This document shows positions 16,466 through 25,257 of a stretch of DNA of 64,000 nucleotides, piece after piece. The notes under the pieces are model-generated. The model saw only the letters and a list, made by a program, of their open reading frames with translations. It made no database searches and was not told the origin of the DNA. Position 1 is the first letter of the stretch, and each line of letters begins with the position of its first letter. Made by a program: the position numbers and the translations under genes. Source of the DNA: Micromonospora humi (lineage in GTDB: Bacteria > Actinomycetota > Actinomycetes > Mycobacteriales > Micromonosporaceae); assembly GCF_900090105.1 (NCBI RefSeq), contig NZ_FMDM01000002.1, positions 62,001 through 126,000 on the forward strand, in the 5' to 3' direction.

Positions 16466-18004
16466 GTGGCCGAATCCGTCACCGACGTCGCCCGTCGCGA
16501 CGTCGCCACGCCCGAGCCGCCGCCCGCCGGGCCGCGCACGGTGGCGCCCTGGCTGGTCGGCGCCGCCCTCACCGCCGTGTTGCTCCTGCTCGCCGGCCGC
16601 TACGGCTACCACCGTGACGAGCTCTACTTCCTGCTGTGCGGGCGGCACCTCGACTGGGGCTTCGTCGACCAGGGGCCGCTCGTGCCCGCCCTGGCCCGCG
16701 CCGCCGACACGATCGCGCCGGGCAACCTGGTGCTGCTGCGTACCCCCTCGGCGTTGATCGGCGGCGCCGCGGTGGTGCTGGTCGGCGCGATCGCCCGGGA
16801 GCTCGGCGCCGGCCGCGCCGCCCAGTCGACCGCGGCCGTGCTCGCCGCCGCCTCCGGCATCGTCCTGGCCGGCGGCCACCTGCTCAGCACCACCACCGTC
16901 GACCTGCTGGTGTGGCTGGTCGCGGCGCTCTGCGTGACCCGGATGCTGCGCACCGGCGACACCCGATGGGCGCTCGGCGCCGGGCTGGCCCTGGGCGTGG
17001 GGTTGCTCAACAAACCGCTGCCCGCCCTGCTCGGCGTCGGCCTGGTCGCCGGCGTGCTGATCGCCGGGCCGCGTCCGCTGGTGCGCGACCGGTGGGTCCT
17101 CGCCGGCGCGGCGGTCGCCGTGCTGTTCGCCGCGCCCTACGTCGCGTGGCAGGCCGCGCACGGCTTTCCGCAGCTCTCCGTCGCCTCCGCCATCGCCGGG
17201 GGCGACAGCTCCTACAGCGGCCGGCTCGACGCGGTCGTGCTGCAGCTGGAGATCATCAGCCCGTTCGCGGTGCCGGTGTGGGTGGCCGGGCTGGTCGCCC
17301 TGCTGCGCCGCCCGGCCTGGGCGGCGTTCCGGGCGCTCGCCTGGGCCTGGCCGGTGGTGGTCGCGATCGTGGTGCTGGCCGGCGGCAAGGGCTACTACGC
17401 CGCCCCGCTGCTGCTGGTGCTCACCGCGGCCGGCGCGGTGCCGACGGTCGGGTGGGCGCGGCGCGGCCCGGCCCGGGCCCGGCAGGCGCTGCTCGCCGTC
17501 GCCGCCGTGCCGATGGTGGCCGGCGGCGCGGTGCTGATGCTGCCCGTCCTGCCGGCGGACCGGCTGCCCGGCTTCGTGGTCGACGTGAACTACGACGCCG
17601 GCGAGACCATCGGCTGGCCGGCGTTCGCCGACTCCGTCGCCGCCGTGCACCGCGGCCTGCCGGCGCCGGAGCGGGACCGGGCGGTCGTGCTCACCGGCAA
17701 CTACGGCGAGGCCGGGGCGCTGGCCCGCTACGGTCCGGCGCGCGGCCTGCCCCGCGCCTATTCCGGGCACAACAGCATGGCTGCGTTCGGCCGGCCGCCG
17801 GCCGACGCCGACGTGGTGATCGCCGTCGGCTGGTCCCGCCCCGACCAGCTGCGCCGTTGGTTCACCGAGGTCACCGAGGTCGGCCGGGTCGACCAGCGGG
17901 TCGACGTCGACAACGAGGAGAACGGCGAACCGATCTTCCTCGGTCGGGGCCTGCGTCGGCCGTGGGCCGACATCTGGGACGGCGAGGTCCGGCACGCCTC
18001 CTGA
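16466..18004 (+). CDS. Integral membrane glycosyltransferase-like protein (ArnT/GT39-type)
   Basis: A 512-residue polytopic membrane protein. The first outside loop has YGYHRDELYFLLCGRHLDWG, with the Asp-Glu pair that binds metal/polyprenyl-phosphate sugar in GT-C enzymes such as ArnT. It is followed by GPLVP and about 10-11 helices, and then a soluble C-terminal domain (about 375-510). It probably transfers a sugar from a lipid carrier to an outside acceptor, unknown here. The GTG at 16466 begins a disordered Pro-rich N-terminus before the first helix. Confidence 0.8.
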   Translation: MAESVTDVARRDVATPEPPPAGPRTVAPWLVGAALTAVLLLLAGRYGYHRDELYFLLCGRHLDWGFVDQGPLVPALARAADTIAPGNLVLLRTPSALIGGAAVVLVGAIARELGAGRAAQSTAAVLAAASGIVLAGGHLLSTTTVDLLVWLVAALCVTRMLRTGDTRWALGAGLALGVGLLNKPLPALLGVGLVAGVLIAGPRPLVRDRWVLAGAAVAVLFAAPYVAWQAAHGFPQLSVASAIAGGDSSYSGRLDAVVLQLEIISPFAVPVWVAGLVALLRRPAWAAFRALAWAWPVVVAIVVLAGGKGYYAAPLLLVLTAAGAVPTVGWARRGPARARQALLAVAAVPMVAGGAVLMLPVLPADRLPGFVVDVNYDAGETIGWPAFADSVAAVHRGLPAPERDRAVVLTGNYGEAGALARYGPARGLPRAYSGHNSMAAFGRPPADADVVIAVGWSRPDQLRRWFTEVTEVGRVDQRVDVDNEENGEPIFLGRGLRRPWADIWDGEVRHAS

Positions 18005-18028
18005 GCGGCGACGGCCATACTTGTCGCC

Positions 18029-18847
18029 ATGCTCTGGGGTGTCAGCGGGCCGCTCTTCCTCCTCGACTACCTGGGCGCGGTGGCCGTGGCCGTCGCGGTC
18101 GCCCTGGCGGTGCGGGAGCTGACCGGGCGCCGGGCCCGCGGCGCGACGCCCGACCGGGTCGAACTGGCGTACCTCACCGACCGGGCGCTGCTGGCCTGCC
18201 AGGTCGGCGTGGCCGCGCTGCGCCGCGCCGGCGGGGTGACCGTCGGTGAACTCGCCACCCTGCAGGCCGAGGGCCCGCCGCCGCCCCGCGCACCCGGGCT
18301 GGTCCGCGCCCTGCACACCGCGCTGCGCCGCCCGCAGACCTGGGCCGCGGTCCTCGCCGACCCGGACGTCGGCCGGGCGCTGCGCCGCAGCGTCGCCCGG
18401 CTGGCCCGCGACGGTTGGCTGCTCACCCCCGGGCAACGGCGGCGGGTGGCCCTGGGCACCCTGCCCCTGTTCGCGGTCGCCGCCGTCGGCGTGACCCGGC
18501 TCGTGGAGAGCGCGGTCGAGGGGCGCACCGCCGGCGGCCCGGCGTCCGTCGCCGGTCTGCTGCTGTGCTGCCTGGCCACCGCGCTGGGCGGCTGGTGGCT
18601 GACCGAGGTGCCCGAGACCGGCGCCGCCGCCCGCCGGCTGCTGCGCCGGCTGCGCCGCGAGCACGCCGAGCTCGATCCGGAGCGCCGCCCGGTCTGGCAG
18701 GGGCGCGACACCGACGCGTTGCTGACCGCCATGGCGCTGTTCGGCCCCCGGCCGCTGCTCGCCGTCGACCCGGCCTTCGCCGTGCAGGTCGGCGTCGACC
18801 CGGAGCGCGACCGCCCACGCCCCGAGCGCCGGCCCGCCCGCCGCTGA
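18029..18847 (+). CDS. TIGR04222-type membrane protein
   Basis: A 272-residue protein with a helix near the N-terminus (about 7-27) and two more in the middle (about 148-162 and 181-200), separated by conserved TPDRVELAYL and RALL-CQVGVAAL segments. This matches the TIGR04222 family, found widely in actinobacteria with no known role. It follows the glycosyltransferase-like gene after 24 bases and may be co-transcribed. A terminator hairpin overlaps its stop codon. Confidence 0.78.
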   Translation: MLWGVSGPLFLLDYLGAVAVAVAVALAVRELTGRRARGATPDRVELAYLTDRALLACQVGVAALRRAGGVTVGELATLQAEGPPPPRAPGLVRALHTALRRPQTWAAVLADPDVGRALRRSVARLARDGWLLTPGQRRRVALGTLPLFAVAAVGVTRLVESAVEGRTAGGPASVAGLLLCCLATALGGWWLTEVPETGAAARRLLRRLRREHAELDPERRPVWQGRDTDALLTAMALFGPRPLLAVDPAFAVQVGVDPERDRPRPERRPARR

Positions 18848-18868
18848 GGGGCCCGCCGGGCTCCTCAG
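18844..18868. terminator. Bidirectional terminator hairpin between convergent genes
   Basis: CTGAGG-g-GCCC-gcc-GGGC-t-CCTCAG is a nearly perfect stem with a 3-base loop. It contains the stop codons of both flanking convergent genes, so it most likely ends both transcripts. Confidence 0.7.
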
Positions 18869-19665
18869 CCGCGCCGGCCGACCGCCCCCGGCGGTACGAC
18901 GCCCTGGTGCCAGCGCGGGGAGCGGCGCGGGCCGCCGGACCGCCGGGACATCGACCGGATCAACCCGGCGTGCACCCGCTGTTCGTCGCGTTCGGTCAGC
19001 CCGAGCTGGTTGTGCAGCAGGTGCACCATGCCGAACGCCGCGGCGCCGTCGTAACCGGGTGCGCGCCGGTGCGTCTCCAGCAGCCGCGACCAGCAGGTCA
19101 GCGGGTGCTGCTCGGTGGCCAGCGCGGCGGCGATCCGGCGCCACCGTGTCGGCGACACCACCGCGACGTCCCGGGCGCCGGCCACGACGGGCGCGTCGGC
19201 GACCCGCAACGCGGGACAGGTGCGCACGGCCGCCACCATGGTCAGGTCGACGGCGGCGCCGAGGCGGGCCGGTCGGTTCGGCGTCATGCCGATCAGCTCC
19301 ACCGCCACGTCGACCAGCCGCAGGTCGGGCGTCGGCGGCCCGGCGAGCTGCGGCAGGCGCGCCGGCCCGTGCGCGCCGACCGCCGCGCAGAGCCCGGCCA
19401 GCCGGGCCGCCAGCAGCCCCGGCGCGCCACCGAGCAGGTGGATGTCGACCACCCGCGGCGACTGGCGGGTGAAGGACCAGCCGGACAGCTCCCCGACCGC
19501 CTGCAACTCGCGCAGGAGCGGGCCGACCCCCCGTGTCACGAACGCGTCGGCCACCGCCGCGCGCGCGGGCAGCAGGCATCGAAACACGTGCCAGCGGTCG
19601 GACGGTCTCCCCTCGGCCCGGACCTCCGGTGGACTGTCCAGACAGGATGGGCCCTGCATCGTCAT
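18865..19665 (-). CDS. Stand-alone thiopeptide-type bacteriocin biosynthesis domain protein
   Basis: A 266-residue protein that resembles the TIGR03891 domain, the C-terminal part of lantibiotic/thiopeptide dehydratases (which eliminates glutamate or, in thiopeptides, forms the central ring). Markers are DRWHVFRCLLP near the start, WSFTRQ where the family has WxFxR, and near the end FGMVHLLHNQLGL. The LHxxxNRLG pattern of the family is here HNQLGL. No LanB-type N-terminal domain, precursor peptide or YcaO enzyme is visible nearby. The ATG at 19665 has a GGGGGA Shine-Dalgarno. Its link to the adjoining cluster is unknown. Confidence 0.65.
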   Translation of the reverse strand: MTMQGPSCLDSPPEVRAEGRPSDRWHVFRCLLPARAAVADAFVTRGVGPLLRELQAVGELSGWSFTRQSPRVVDIHLLGGAPGLLAARLAGLCAAVGAHGPARLPQLAGPPTPDLRLVDVAVELIGMTPNRPARLGAAVDLTMVAAVRTCPALRVADAPVVAGARDVAVVSPTRWRRIAAALATEQHPLTCWSRLLETHRRAPGYDGAAAFGMVHLLHNQLGLTERDEQRVHAGLIRSMSRRSGGPRRSPRWHQGVVPPGAVGRRG

Positions 19666-20063
19666 GAACGGTTCCCCCAACGTAGGCGTCGCACCCGCCG
19701 CAGTCGACGGTAGGCCAAGCCCACCGATGCGACAGTAGGGAAAACCCGACACTGGGGTGAACTGAGCGCGAGCGCGGCGGCGCGCTGAGTCGCGGCTCGG
19801 GAAACCGAACGTGGTCGGTCGACCACGCACGATTCCTCTTCCCAGACGGTCAGATTCAGCCACTCTCGCGATCGTCACAGTTGTTTCGCGCTCGTAGAGT
19901 GGCACCGGGCGCTCGCCCCGACGCCGGCGACGATCCACCGGTTCGGGAGCGCCACGCGGTCCACAAGGGGCGGAACTGGGGGGCGGCTGATGCTGGACCG
20001 GACCATGTCACCTGGCCCCGCCCGACCTGATCGCGTCGAGGCGGACCCGCCAGCGGTGCGCCG
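19666..20063. promoter_or_regulatory. Intergenic region before the LAL regulator, with a palindrome
   Basis: A 398-base stretch without a gene between two divergent genes. It holds a perfect inverted repeat GTGGTCG-gt-CGACCAC at 19811-19826, a candidate operator for the regulator or its target. Its A/T content is higher than the neighbouring genes around 19830-19900. Short reading frames here do not look coding. Confidence 0.5.
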
Positions 20064-22811
20064 GTGACCGGCGTCGAGCCGGCCTCGTCCGGCGGCCCCC
20101 TCGAGCCGCTGGTCGGCCGCAACTGCGCCCTCGACCTGTTCGACCGGGCGCTGTGCGCGGCGCGGGCCGGGCAGCCGTCGATGCTGGAGTTCGCCGCCGA
20201 CCCGGGCTGCGGCAAGACCCGCCTGCTGCGGGAGCTGGCGGTTCGGGCCGGGCAGGCGGCCGTGCCGGTGCTCGCCGCCGCCGGCCGCGACGGCGACCGC
20301 ATGCGACGACTGCTCACCTCGCTGGTCGGTCCGGCGGCGCACCGGGCCGAACCGGTCACCGGCGCCTCGGTGCTGCTCCTGGACGACCTGCACCTGGCAC
20401 CGCCGGCGGTGGCGGCACTGTTGGCCCGCCTCGCGCAGGCGCCGCCGGCCGGGCTGCTGCTGGTCGTCGCGTACCGGCCGCGACAGATGCCCGGCTGGGC
20501 GACGGCCGCGCTCGGCGGCGTCGTCCAGCTGAACCGTCGCACGTTCACCCTGTCGCCGCTGGACCCGGCCGGCGTGGCCGCGCTGCTCGGACTGCCGGAC
20601 GGCCGCGCCGGGCAGCGGGTGCACCGCCTCTCCGGCGGCGTGCCCCGCTACGTGCTCGCCTACCGGCCCGAGGCGTTGGACGGCGCGGTGGCCGCGCTGC
20701 GTGGCCTGCCCGCGGAGTTGCCGTTCGAGGTCACCGCCGCGGTCCAGCTCGACGTGGACGCGCTCGAGGTCGACCAGCGGCAGATGCTGGAGGCGGTCTC
20801 GGTGTGCGCGGAGGGGTTCGAGCCGACGCTCGCGGGCGCGCTCGCCCACCGGGATCCCGCCGCCACCAGCGACCTGCTGGACGGGCTGGTCGCCGCCGAC
20901 CTGCTGCGCACCGACCCGGCGCTGGCGCCCACCCTGCGGTTCCGCCACGAGGTCGACCGGGCGGTGGTCTACCGCTCGCTGTCCCCCGGGCGGCGCCGCC
21001 GCCTGCACGCCGTCGCCGCCGACATCCTGCGCGACCTCGGCCACCCGGTGACGCGCTACGCCGAGCACCTGTCGGCCGGTGGGCAGGGCACCGACCCGGC
21101 GGCGGCCGACGCGCTGATCGAGGCGGCGGAGAGCCCGCGGACGCCACGCCCGGACGCCATCCGCTGGCTGACCGGTGTGCGCCGGCTGCTGCCGGACGCC
21201 GGGTCGACCGACCCGCGCCGGGTCCGCCTGGACTTCGCCACCGCCGACGCCCTGGTCGGCGCGGGACGGCTGCGCCAGGCCCGCACCCTGTTGCAGGACC
21301 TCAGCCGCCGGGCGTTGCCGGGCGAGGACCAGCGGGTACGCGCGCTCGTCGCCCGGGCCCGCGTCGAGCGCCTGCTGGGGCGCCCGTTCGACGCGTACGC
21401 CCTGCTGCTGCCGCACCTGGACGCGCCGGCCGGGGCGCGGGCCCGGTTCGACCTGACCGTGGAGGCCGCCGTGGCGGGCGCGCTGTGCGGCGCGGCCGGC
21501 GCCGGGCAGCACGCGTGCGAACTGGGCCGGCTCGCCGACAAGCTCGACGAACCGGGGTGCGGCACCACCGCCGCCGTGGTCCGCTGCTTCGTCGCGGCGC
21601 ACGTCGACTGCGGCTTCCCGGCCGAGGAGGCGCTGAGCCGTGCGTCGTCCGAGGTGGACGCGCTCGCCGACGACGAGCTCGCCCGACACCCCGATCTGCT
21701 GGCGCTGCTGGCCTGGGCCGAACATCTGCTCGAACGGGACCGGTCGGCGTTGCACCACCTCGACCGGGCGCTGGAGATCTGCTGCCGGGCCGGCCTGGTC
21801 GCGTTGACCCCGTGGCTGCTGATCGGTCGCTGCGCGGTGACCTGCCGGCTGGGCAGCCTCGACCGGGCGCTGAGCGAGGGCGAGGACGCCGAGGAGGTGG
21901 CCGTGGCGATGGGGGTGGAACCGCTGGTCGGGCTGGCCCGGGCGCATCGCGCCATCGCGGTGGCCTGGCGGCGTGGCCCGGCCGCGGCCCGCCAGTTGGC
22001 CGAGACCGCCGTGCTGGACGCCGCCACCCGCCGGCCCAACTGGTACGACGGGGTCAGCCAGCGGGTGGCCGTGCGACTGCGGTTCCTGGCCGGCGACCGG
22101 GTCGGCGCGGCGCCGGCGTTGCTGCGCGCCTGCGGCGGCGTCGAACTCGGGCAGGTGGAGGCTGCCGGCCGGGCCTGCTGGGCCTCGTCGCTGGCCGAGA
22201 TGACCCACCGCGCCGGCCGGCGGGACGAGGCGCTGCACTGGCTGGCGGTGGCCGGGCGGCACGCCCAGCGGCTGCGGCTGCGCGGGCAGAGCGCCATGGT
22301 GCGCATCAGCCGGGCCCGGTTGACCCTCGACGCCGATCCGCGTGGCGCGGCGGAACTCGCCGGCGCCGCCGCCGACAGCTTCGCCGACATCGGCTGGCGG
22401 TTGGACGAGGCGTCGGCCCGGCTGGTCCGGGCGCGGGCGCTGTGCGACGTGCGGGAGTGGGCGGCCGCGGAGGTGGAGTTGGCCGAGGCCCGCCGGATCG
22501 CCGACCTGGTCGGCTCGCCGCCGTTGCGGCGCGCGGTCGCCGGTGTGCAGAGCCGGGCGGCCGGCGCGGCGGGGCGTCGCCCGGACAGCGCGGCCCGGGG
22601 CGAGCTGACGCTGACCCGGCGGGAGTGGGACATCGCCCGGCTGGTCGCGGCGGGAGCGAGCAACGCCGAGGCCGCGGAGCAGGTGTACGTGACAGTGAAG
22701 ACGGTGGAGGCCCACCTGACCCGGATCTTCCGCAAGACCGGGGTGTCCTCCCGGGCGGCGTTGGCGGCGCTGCTGGCCACCGGCGCTGTCAACTATCGGG
22801 GTCCCGCCTAG
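20064..22811 (+). CDS. LAL-type LuxR family transcriptional activator
   Basis: A 915-residue large ATP-binding LuxR regulator, the kind that controls many actinobacterial natural-product clusters. The N-terminal STAND-type ATPase has Walker A ADPGCGKT (residues about 45-52) and Walker B LLLDDLH (about 106-112). A long tetratricopeptide-like middle follows, then a C-terminal LuxR HTH (about 850-905) with NAEAAEQVYVTVKTVEAHL. The GTG start at 20064 puts LVGRN, the usual beginning of the ATPase, near residue 16. It stands at the left boundary of the cluster, so it is the leading candidate for pathway-specific activator. Confidence 0.9.
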   Translation: MTGVEPASSGGPLEPLVGRNCALDLFDRALCAARAGQPSMLEFAADPGCGKTRLLRELAVRAGQAAVPVLAAAGRDGDRMRRLLTSLVGPAAHRAEPVTGASVLLLDDLHLAPPAVAALLARLAQAPPAGLLLVVAYRPRQMPGWATAALGGVVQLNRRTFTLSPLDPAGVAALLGLPDGRAGQRVHRLSGGVPRYVLAYRPEALDGAVAALRGLPAELPFEVTAAVQLDVDALEVDQRQMLEAVSVCAEGFEPTLAGALAHRDPAATSDLLDGLVAADLLRTDPALAPTLRFRHEVDRAVVYRSLSPGRRRRLHAVAADILRDLGHPVTRYAEHLSAGGQGTDPAAADALIEAAESPRTPRPDAIRWLTGVRRLLPDAGSTDPRRVRLDFATADALVGAGRLRQARTLLQDLSRRALPGEDQRVRALVARARVERLLGRPFDAYALLLPHLDAPAGARARFDLTVEAAVAGALCGAAGAGQHACELGRLADKLDEPGCGTTAAVVRCFVAAHVDCGFPAEEALSRASSEVDALADDELARHPDLLALLAWAEHLLERDRSALHHLDRALEICCRAGLVALTPWLLIGRCAVTCRLGSLDRALSEGEDAEEVAVAMGVEPLVGLARAHRAIAVAWRRGPAAARQLAETAVLDAATRRPNWYDGVSQRVAVRLRFLAGDRVGAAPALLRACGGVELGQVEAAGRACWASSLAEMTHRAGRRDEALHWLAVAGRHAQRLRLRGQSAMVRISRARLTLDADPRGAAELAGAAADSFADIGWRLDEASARLVRARALCDVREWAAAEVELAEARRIADLVGSPPLRRAVAGVQSRAAGAAGRRPDSAARGELTLTRREWDIARLVAAGASNAEAAEQVYVTVKTVEAHLTRIFRKTGVSSRAALAALLATGAVNYRGPA

Positions 22812-22993
22812 CACCCCTGTTCACCCCGGTGGCCCGAAGAGAGATGAAGGATAGGCGACCGCAGGATGGTGTCGGACATCTAGCCTCCTGTCATACTGAG
22901 ATCCGATATCTTGTCTCCCACCGTCGAGCACCCCCGTTCAAGCAGATCGGACGGCCTCGCTGCCCCACCGGACATGCGCAGGAAGGCATCGCC

Positions 22994-23536
22994 GTGAGCC
23001 AATACATCATCACCATCGTCCCGGTGGAGGACGACGGCGAGCAGATCACCGGTCCGGTGGCCCAGACCGTCGTGCGTCTGGACACCGGTGACGGTCACCC
23101 GGTCGTCCGCGAGCTCACCGTCCGCGCTCCGCAGAGCGCCGGCCTCACCGGCGAGTTGCCGTACGTCGACTTCGACGCCCTGCTGCGCGCCTTCGTCCCG
23201 CCGCAGGACCGCGAGCGCGGCCGCAGCGCCGGCTCCGGCGGTCGCCCGGAACAGGGTGTCGGACCGGTCCCCGCGGCCACCGCCGTCACCCCCGCCGCCG
23301 CGCCGCCGGCGCCGCCGCGCCCCGCCCGCCGACCGGCCGAGCCGGAGCGCCTCAGCCGACTCAAGAGCGGGCGGGCCTACCGGCGGGCGCCCGACGCGGC
23401 CGACCTCGAGGCGATCTACGAGCAGGTCGGCACCATCAGCCGGGTCGCTGAGCACTTCGACGTGCCGGTGCACACCGCGCAGGGCTGGATCAGCCGGCTG
23501 CGACGCAAGCACGGCACCGAGGTGAGCGCGGGCTGA
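22994..23536 (+). CDS. Small HTH protein of unknown type
   Basis: A 180-residue protein with three parts. The N-terminal domain of about 70 residues starts SQYIITIVPV and has a pattern VVRLDTGDG...LTVRAPQ. A Pro/Ala-rich linker covers about 85-120. The C-terminal helix-turn-helix (about 130-172: LEAIYEQVGTISRVAEHFDV, then HTAQGWISRLRR) resembles a sigma- or resolvase-like HTH. I do not know its family by name. An AGGAAGG ribosome-binding site precedes the GTG start. It follows the LAL gene after 182 bases and may be a second regulator of the cluster. Confidence 0.7.
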   Translation: MSQYIITIVPVEDDGEQITGPVAQTVVRLDTGDGHPVVRELTVRAPQSAGLTGELPYVDFDALLRAFVPPQDRERGRSAGSGGRPEQGVGPVPAATAVTPAAAPPAPPRPARRPAEPERLSRLKSGRAYRRAPDAADLEAIYEQVGTISRVAEHFDVPVHTAQGWISRLRRKHGTEVSAG

Positions 23537-23565
23537 CCAGCCCGCGGGCCGGAGGGCGTACCGGC

Positions 23566-24126
23566 TCAACCCGGTCCGACCGTGCCGGCCAACGCCTCGG
23601 TGACCGCCGGCGCCGCGCCGTCCAGCCACCGCCCGATGCCCACCTCGGCGGTGTCGAGCTCGCGTTCGAGCACGCACAGCCCGGGCACCGGGACGCAGGC
23701 GCCCACCTCGGCCAGCAGCGCACCCAGGTGGGTGTCGACGACGCGGCGGTGCCCGGACCGGGCCGCGGTCATCAGCGGCACCGCCACCACGCCGGCCAGC
23801 GCGCCGCGGGGAAGCACGTCCACGAAGAGCTTCAGCAGGCCGCTGTACGCCGCCTTGAAGGTGGGGCTGGCCACCAGCAGCAGCCCGGGACGGCGGACGG
23901 ACTCCAGTGCCTCGTCCAGCGCCTCCGGGCGGCTGCCCTGACCGACCAGCTCGGCGGCCAGCTCGGACAGGTCGATCACACCGGGTCGTCCGACCGGGGT
24001 GCGGCCGTCGGCCAGCCGCTCGTGCAGCGCCGCCGCGGTGCTCAGCGCCACGGTCCGGGTCCGGGAGTGCGGCTTCGGATTGCCGATCACCACGGTCAGC
24101 GGCAGGTGCCGCGCCGGCGCCGCCAT
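23566..24126 (-). CDS. NADPH-dependent FMN reductase (SsuE-like)
   Basis: A 186-residue flavodoxin-fold reductase. GNPKPHSRT is the phosphate-binding loop, followed by SPTFKAAYSGLLKLFVD, which binds FMN in the SsuE/NADPH-FMN reductase family. It supplies reduced FMN to flavin-dependent monooxygenases. The ATG at 24126 touches the upstream SsuD-like stop (TGATG), so the two genes are translationally coupled as in ssuED operons. Other reduced-flavin users in the cluster (at 55064 and perhaps 53970) could share it. Confidence 0.87.
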   Translation of the reverse strand: MAAPARHLPLTVVIGNPKPHSRTRTVALSTAAALHERLADGRTPVGRPGVIDLSELAAELVGQGSRPEALDEALESVRRPGLLLVASPTFKAAYSGLLKLFVDVLPRGALAGVVAVPLMTAARSGHRRVVDTHLGALLAEVGACVPVPGLCVLERELDTAEVGIGRWLDGAAPAVTEALAGTVGPG

Positions 24127-25253
24127 CACCGCGCCACCGGCTCGGGCGCCCGGCCGGCGTCGGCGGCGAGCAGGCCGTCGTGCCGGAGCAACGGCAGCAC
24201 CCCCTCACCGACCCAGTACGCCTCCTCCAGGTGCGGCTGTCCGGAGAGGATCAGGTGGTCGACGCCGGCGGCGTGGTACTCGGCGATCCGTTCGGCGACC
24301 TCCTCGTGGCTGCCCACCAGCGCCGCGCCGGCGCCCGGCCGGACCAGCGAGTAGCCGGCCCAGACGTTCGGGTGGACCTCCATCCGGGCGTTGCCGCCGG
24401 CGTGCAGCGCCGCTGCCCGCCGCTGCCCCTCCGACTCGGTACGCGAGAACCGCTTGCGCGCCGCGTCGATGCGCGCCTGGTCCACGCCCGCGAGCAGCCG
24501 CTCCGCCTCGGCCCAGGCCTCCCGGGCGGTGTCCCGGCTGATCACGTGCAGCCGACTGCCGGTGCGCAGCGTCCGCCCCTCCTCCGCCGCCCGGTCGCGG
24601 GCCCGGTTCAGCAGCTCGCCGAGGAGGGCGGGAGTCTCGCCCCAGGCGAGGTAGACGTCCGCGTGCCGGGCCGCCGCCTGCTGGGCCGCGGGTGACGAGC
24701 CGCCGAGGAACACCGTCGGCGGGGCCTCCGGCGGCCGGGCCAGCAGCGCGCCCCGCACCCGGTAGTGCGCGCCGGTGTGGTCCACCGGCCGACCGGACCA
24801 GAGCCGGTTGAGGATGGCCAGGAACTCCTCGGCCCTGGCGTAGCGGTCGTCGTGGTCCAGCCAGTCGCCGTAGCGGTGCTGTTCGTCCGGGTCGCTGCCG
24901 GCGACGATGTTGAGCAGCACCCGCCCACCGGTGACCCGGTGCAGGGTCGCGGCCATCTGGGCGACCAGGGTGGGCGAGACGAGCCCCGGCCGCAGCGCGA
25001 TCATGAACTTGAGCCGTTCGGTCTGCGCGGCCAGCGCGGACGCCACGATCCACGGGTCCTCGCAGAACAGCCCGGCCGGGGTGAGCACGCTGGCGAAGCC
25101 GAGCCGGTCGGCGGCCTGGGCCACCTGGGCGAGATAGCCGACGTCCGGTGCGCGGCGGGTGATCCGCGCCGGCCGGGCGCCGCCCCGCGTGGGCTCGGCC
25201 AGGTCCCGGCCGTCGCCGTGCGAGGGCAGGAACCAGTGCAGTTCCAGTGGCAT
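24126..25253 (-). CDS. Alkanesulfonate-monooxygenase-like flavoenzyme (SsuD family)
   Basis: A 375-residue FMNH2-dependent monooxygenase of the luciferase superfamily. Landmarks are LELHWFLPSHGDGR at the N-terminus, RVLLNIVAGSDPDEQ and HGARYE-like AHYRVRG, with the YAEAWE-like C-terminal loop. SsuD cleaves sulfite from alkanesulfonates, but family members in pathways can act on other C-S or C-N bonds, so the substrate stays open. It is coupled to a flavin reductase and separated by only 4 bases from the ligase-P450 fusion, which suggests a common pathway step. Confidence 0.86.
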   Translation of the reverse strand: MPLELHWFLPSHGDGRDLAEPTRGGARPARITRRAPDVGYLAQVAQAADRLGFASVLTPAGLFCEDPWIVASALAAQTERLKFMIALRPGLVSPTLVAQMAATLHRVTGGRVLLNIVAGSDPDEQHRYGDWLDHDDRYARAEEFLAILNRLWSGRPVDHTGAHYRVRGALLARPPEAPPTVFLGGSSPAAQQAAARHADVYLAWGETPALLGELLNRARDRAAEEGRTLRTGSRLHVISRDTAREAWAEAERLLAGVDQARIDAARKRFSRTESEGQRRAAALHAGGNARMEVHPNVWAGYSLVRPGAGAALVGSHEEVAERIAEYHAAGVDHLILSGQPHLEEAYWVGEGVLPLLRHDGLLAADAGRAPEPVAR

Positions 25254-25257
25254 CGGG

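Noticed and set aside
16319..19579. A 1086-codon open frame on the minus strand
   Set aside because: It lies opposite clear glycosyltransferase and membrane-protein genes and reads as Arg/Gly/Gln-rich low-complexity protein, the usual mirror of high-GC coding DNA.
18865..19665. A lanthipeptide or thiopeptide cluster
   Set aside because: No precursor peptide, YcaO, LanB N-terminal domain or export gene is visible around the single domain protein.
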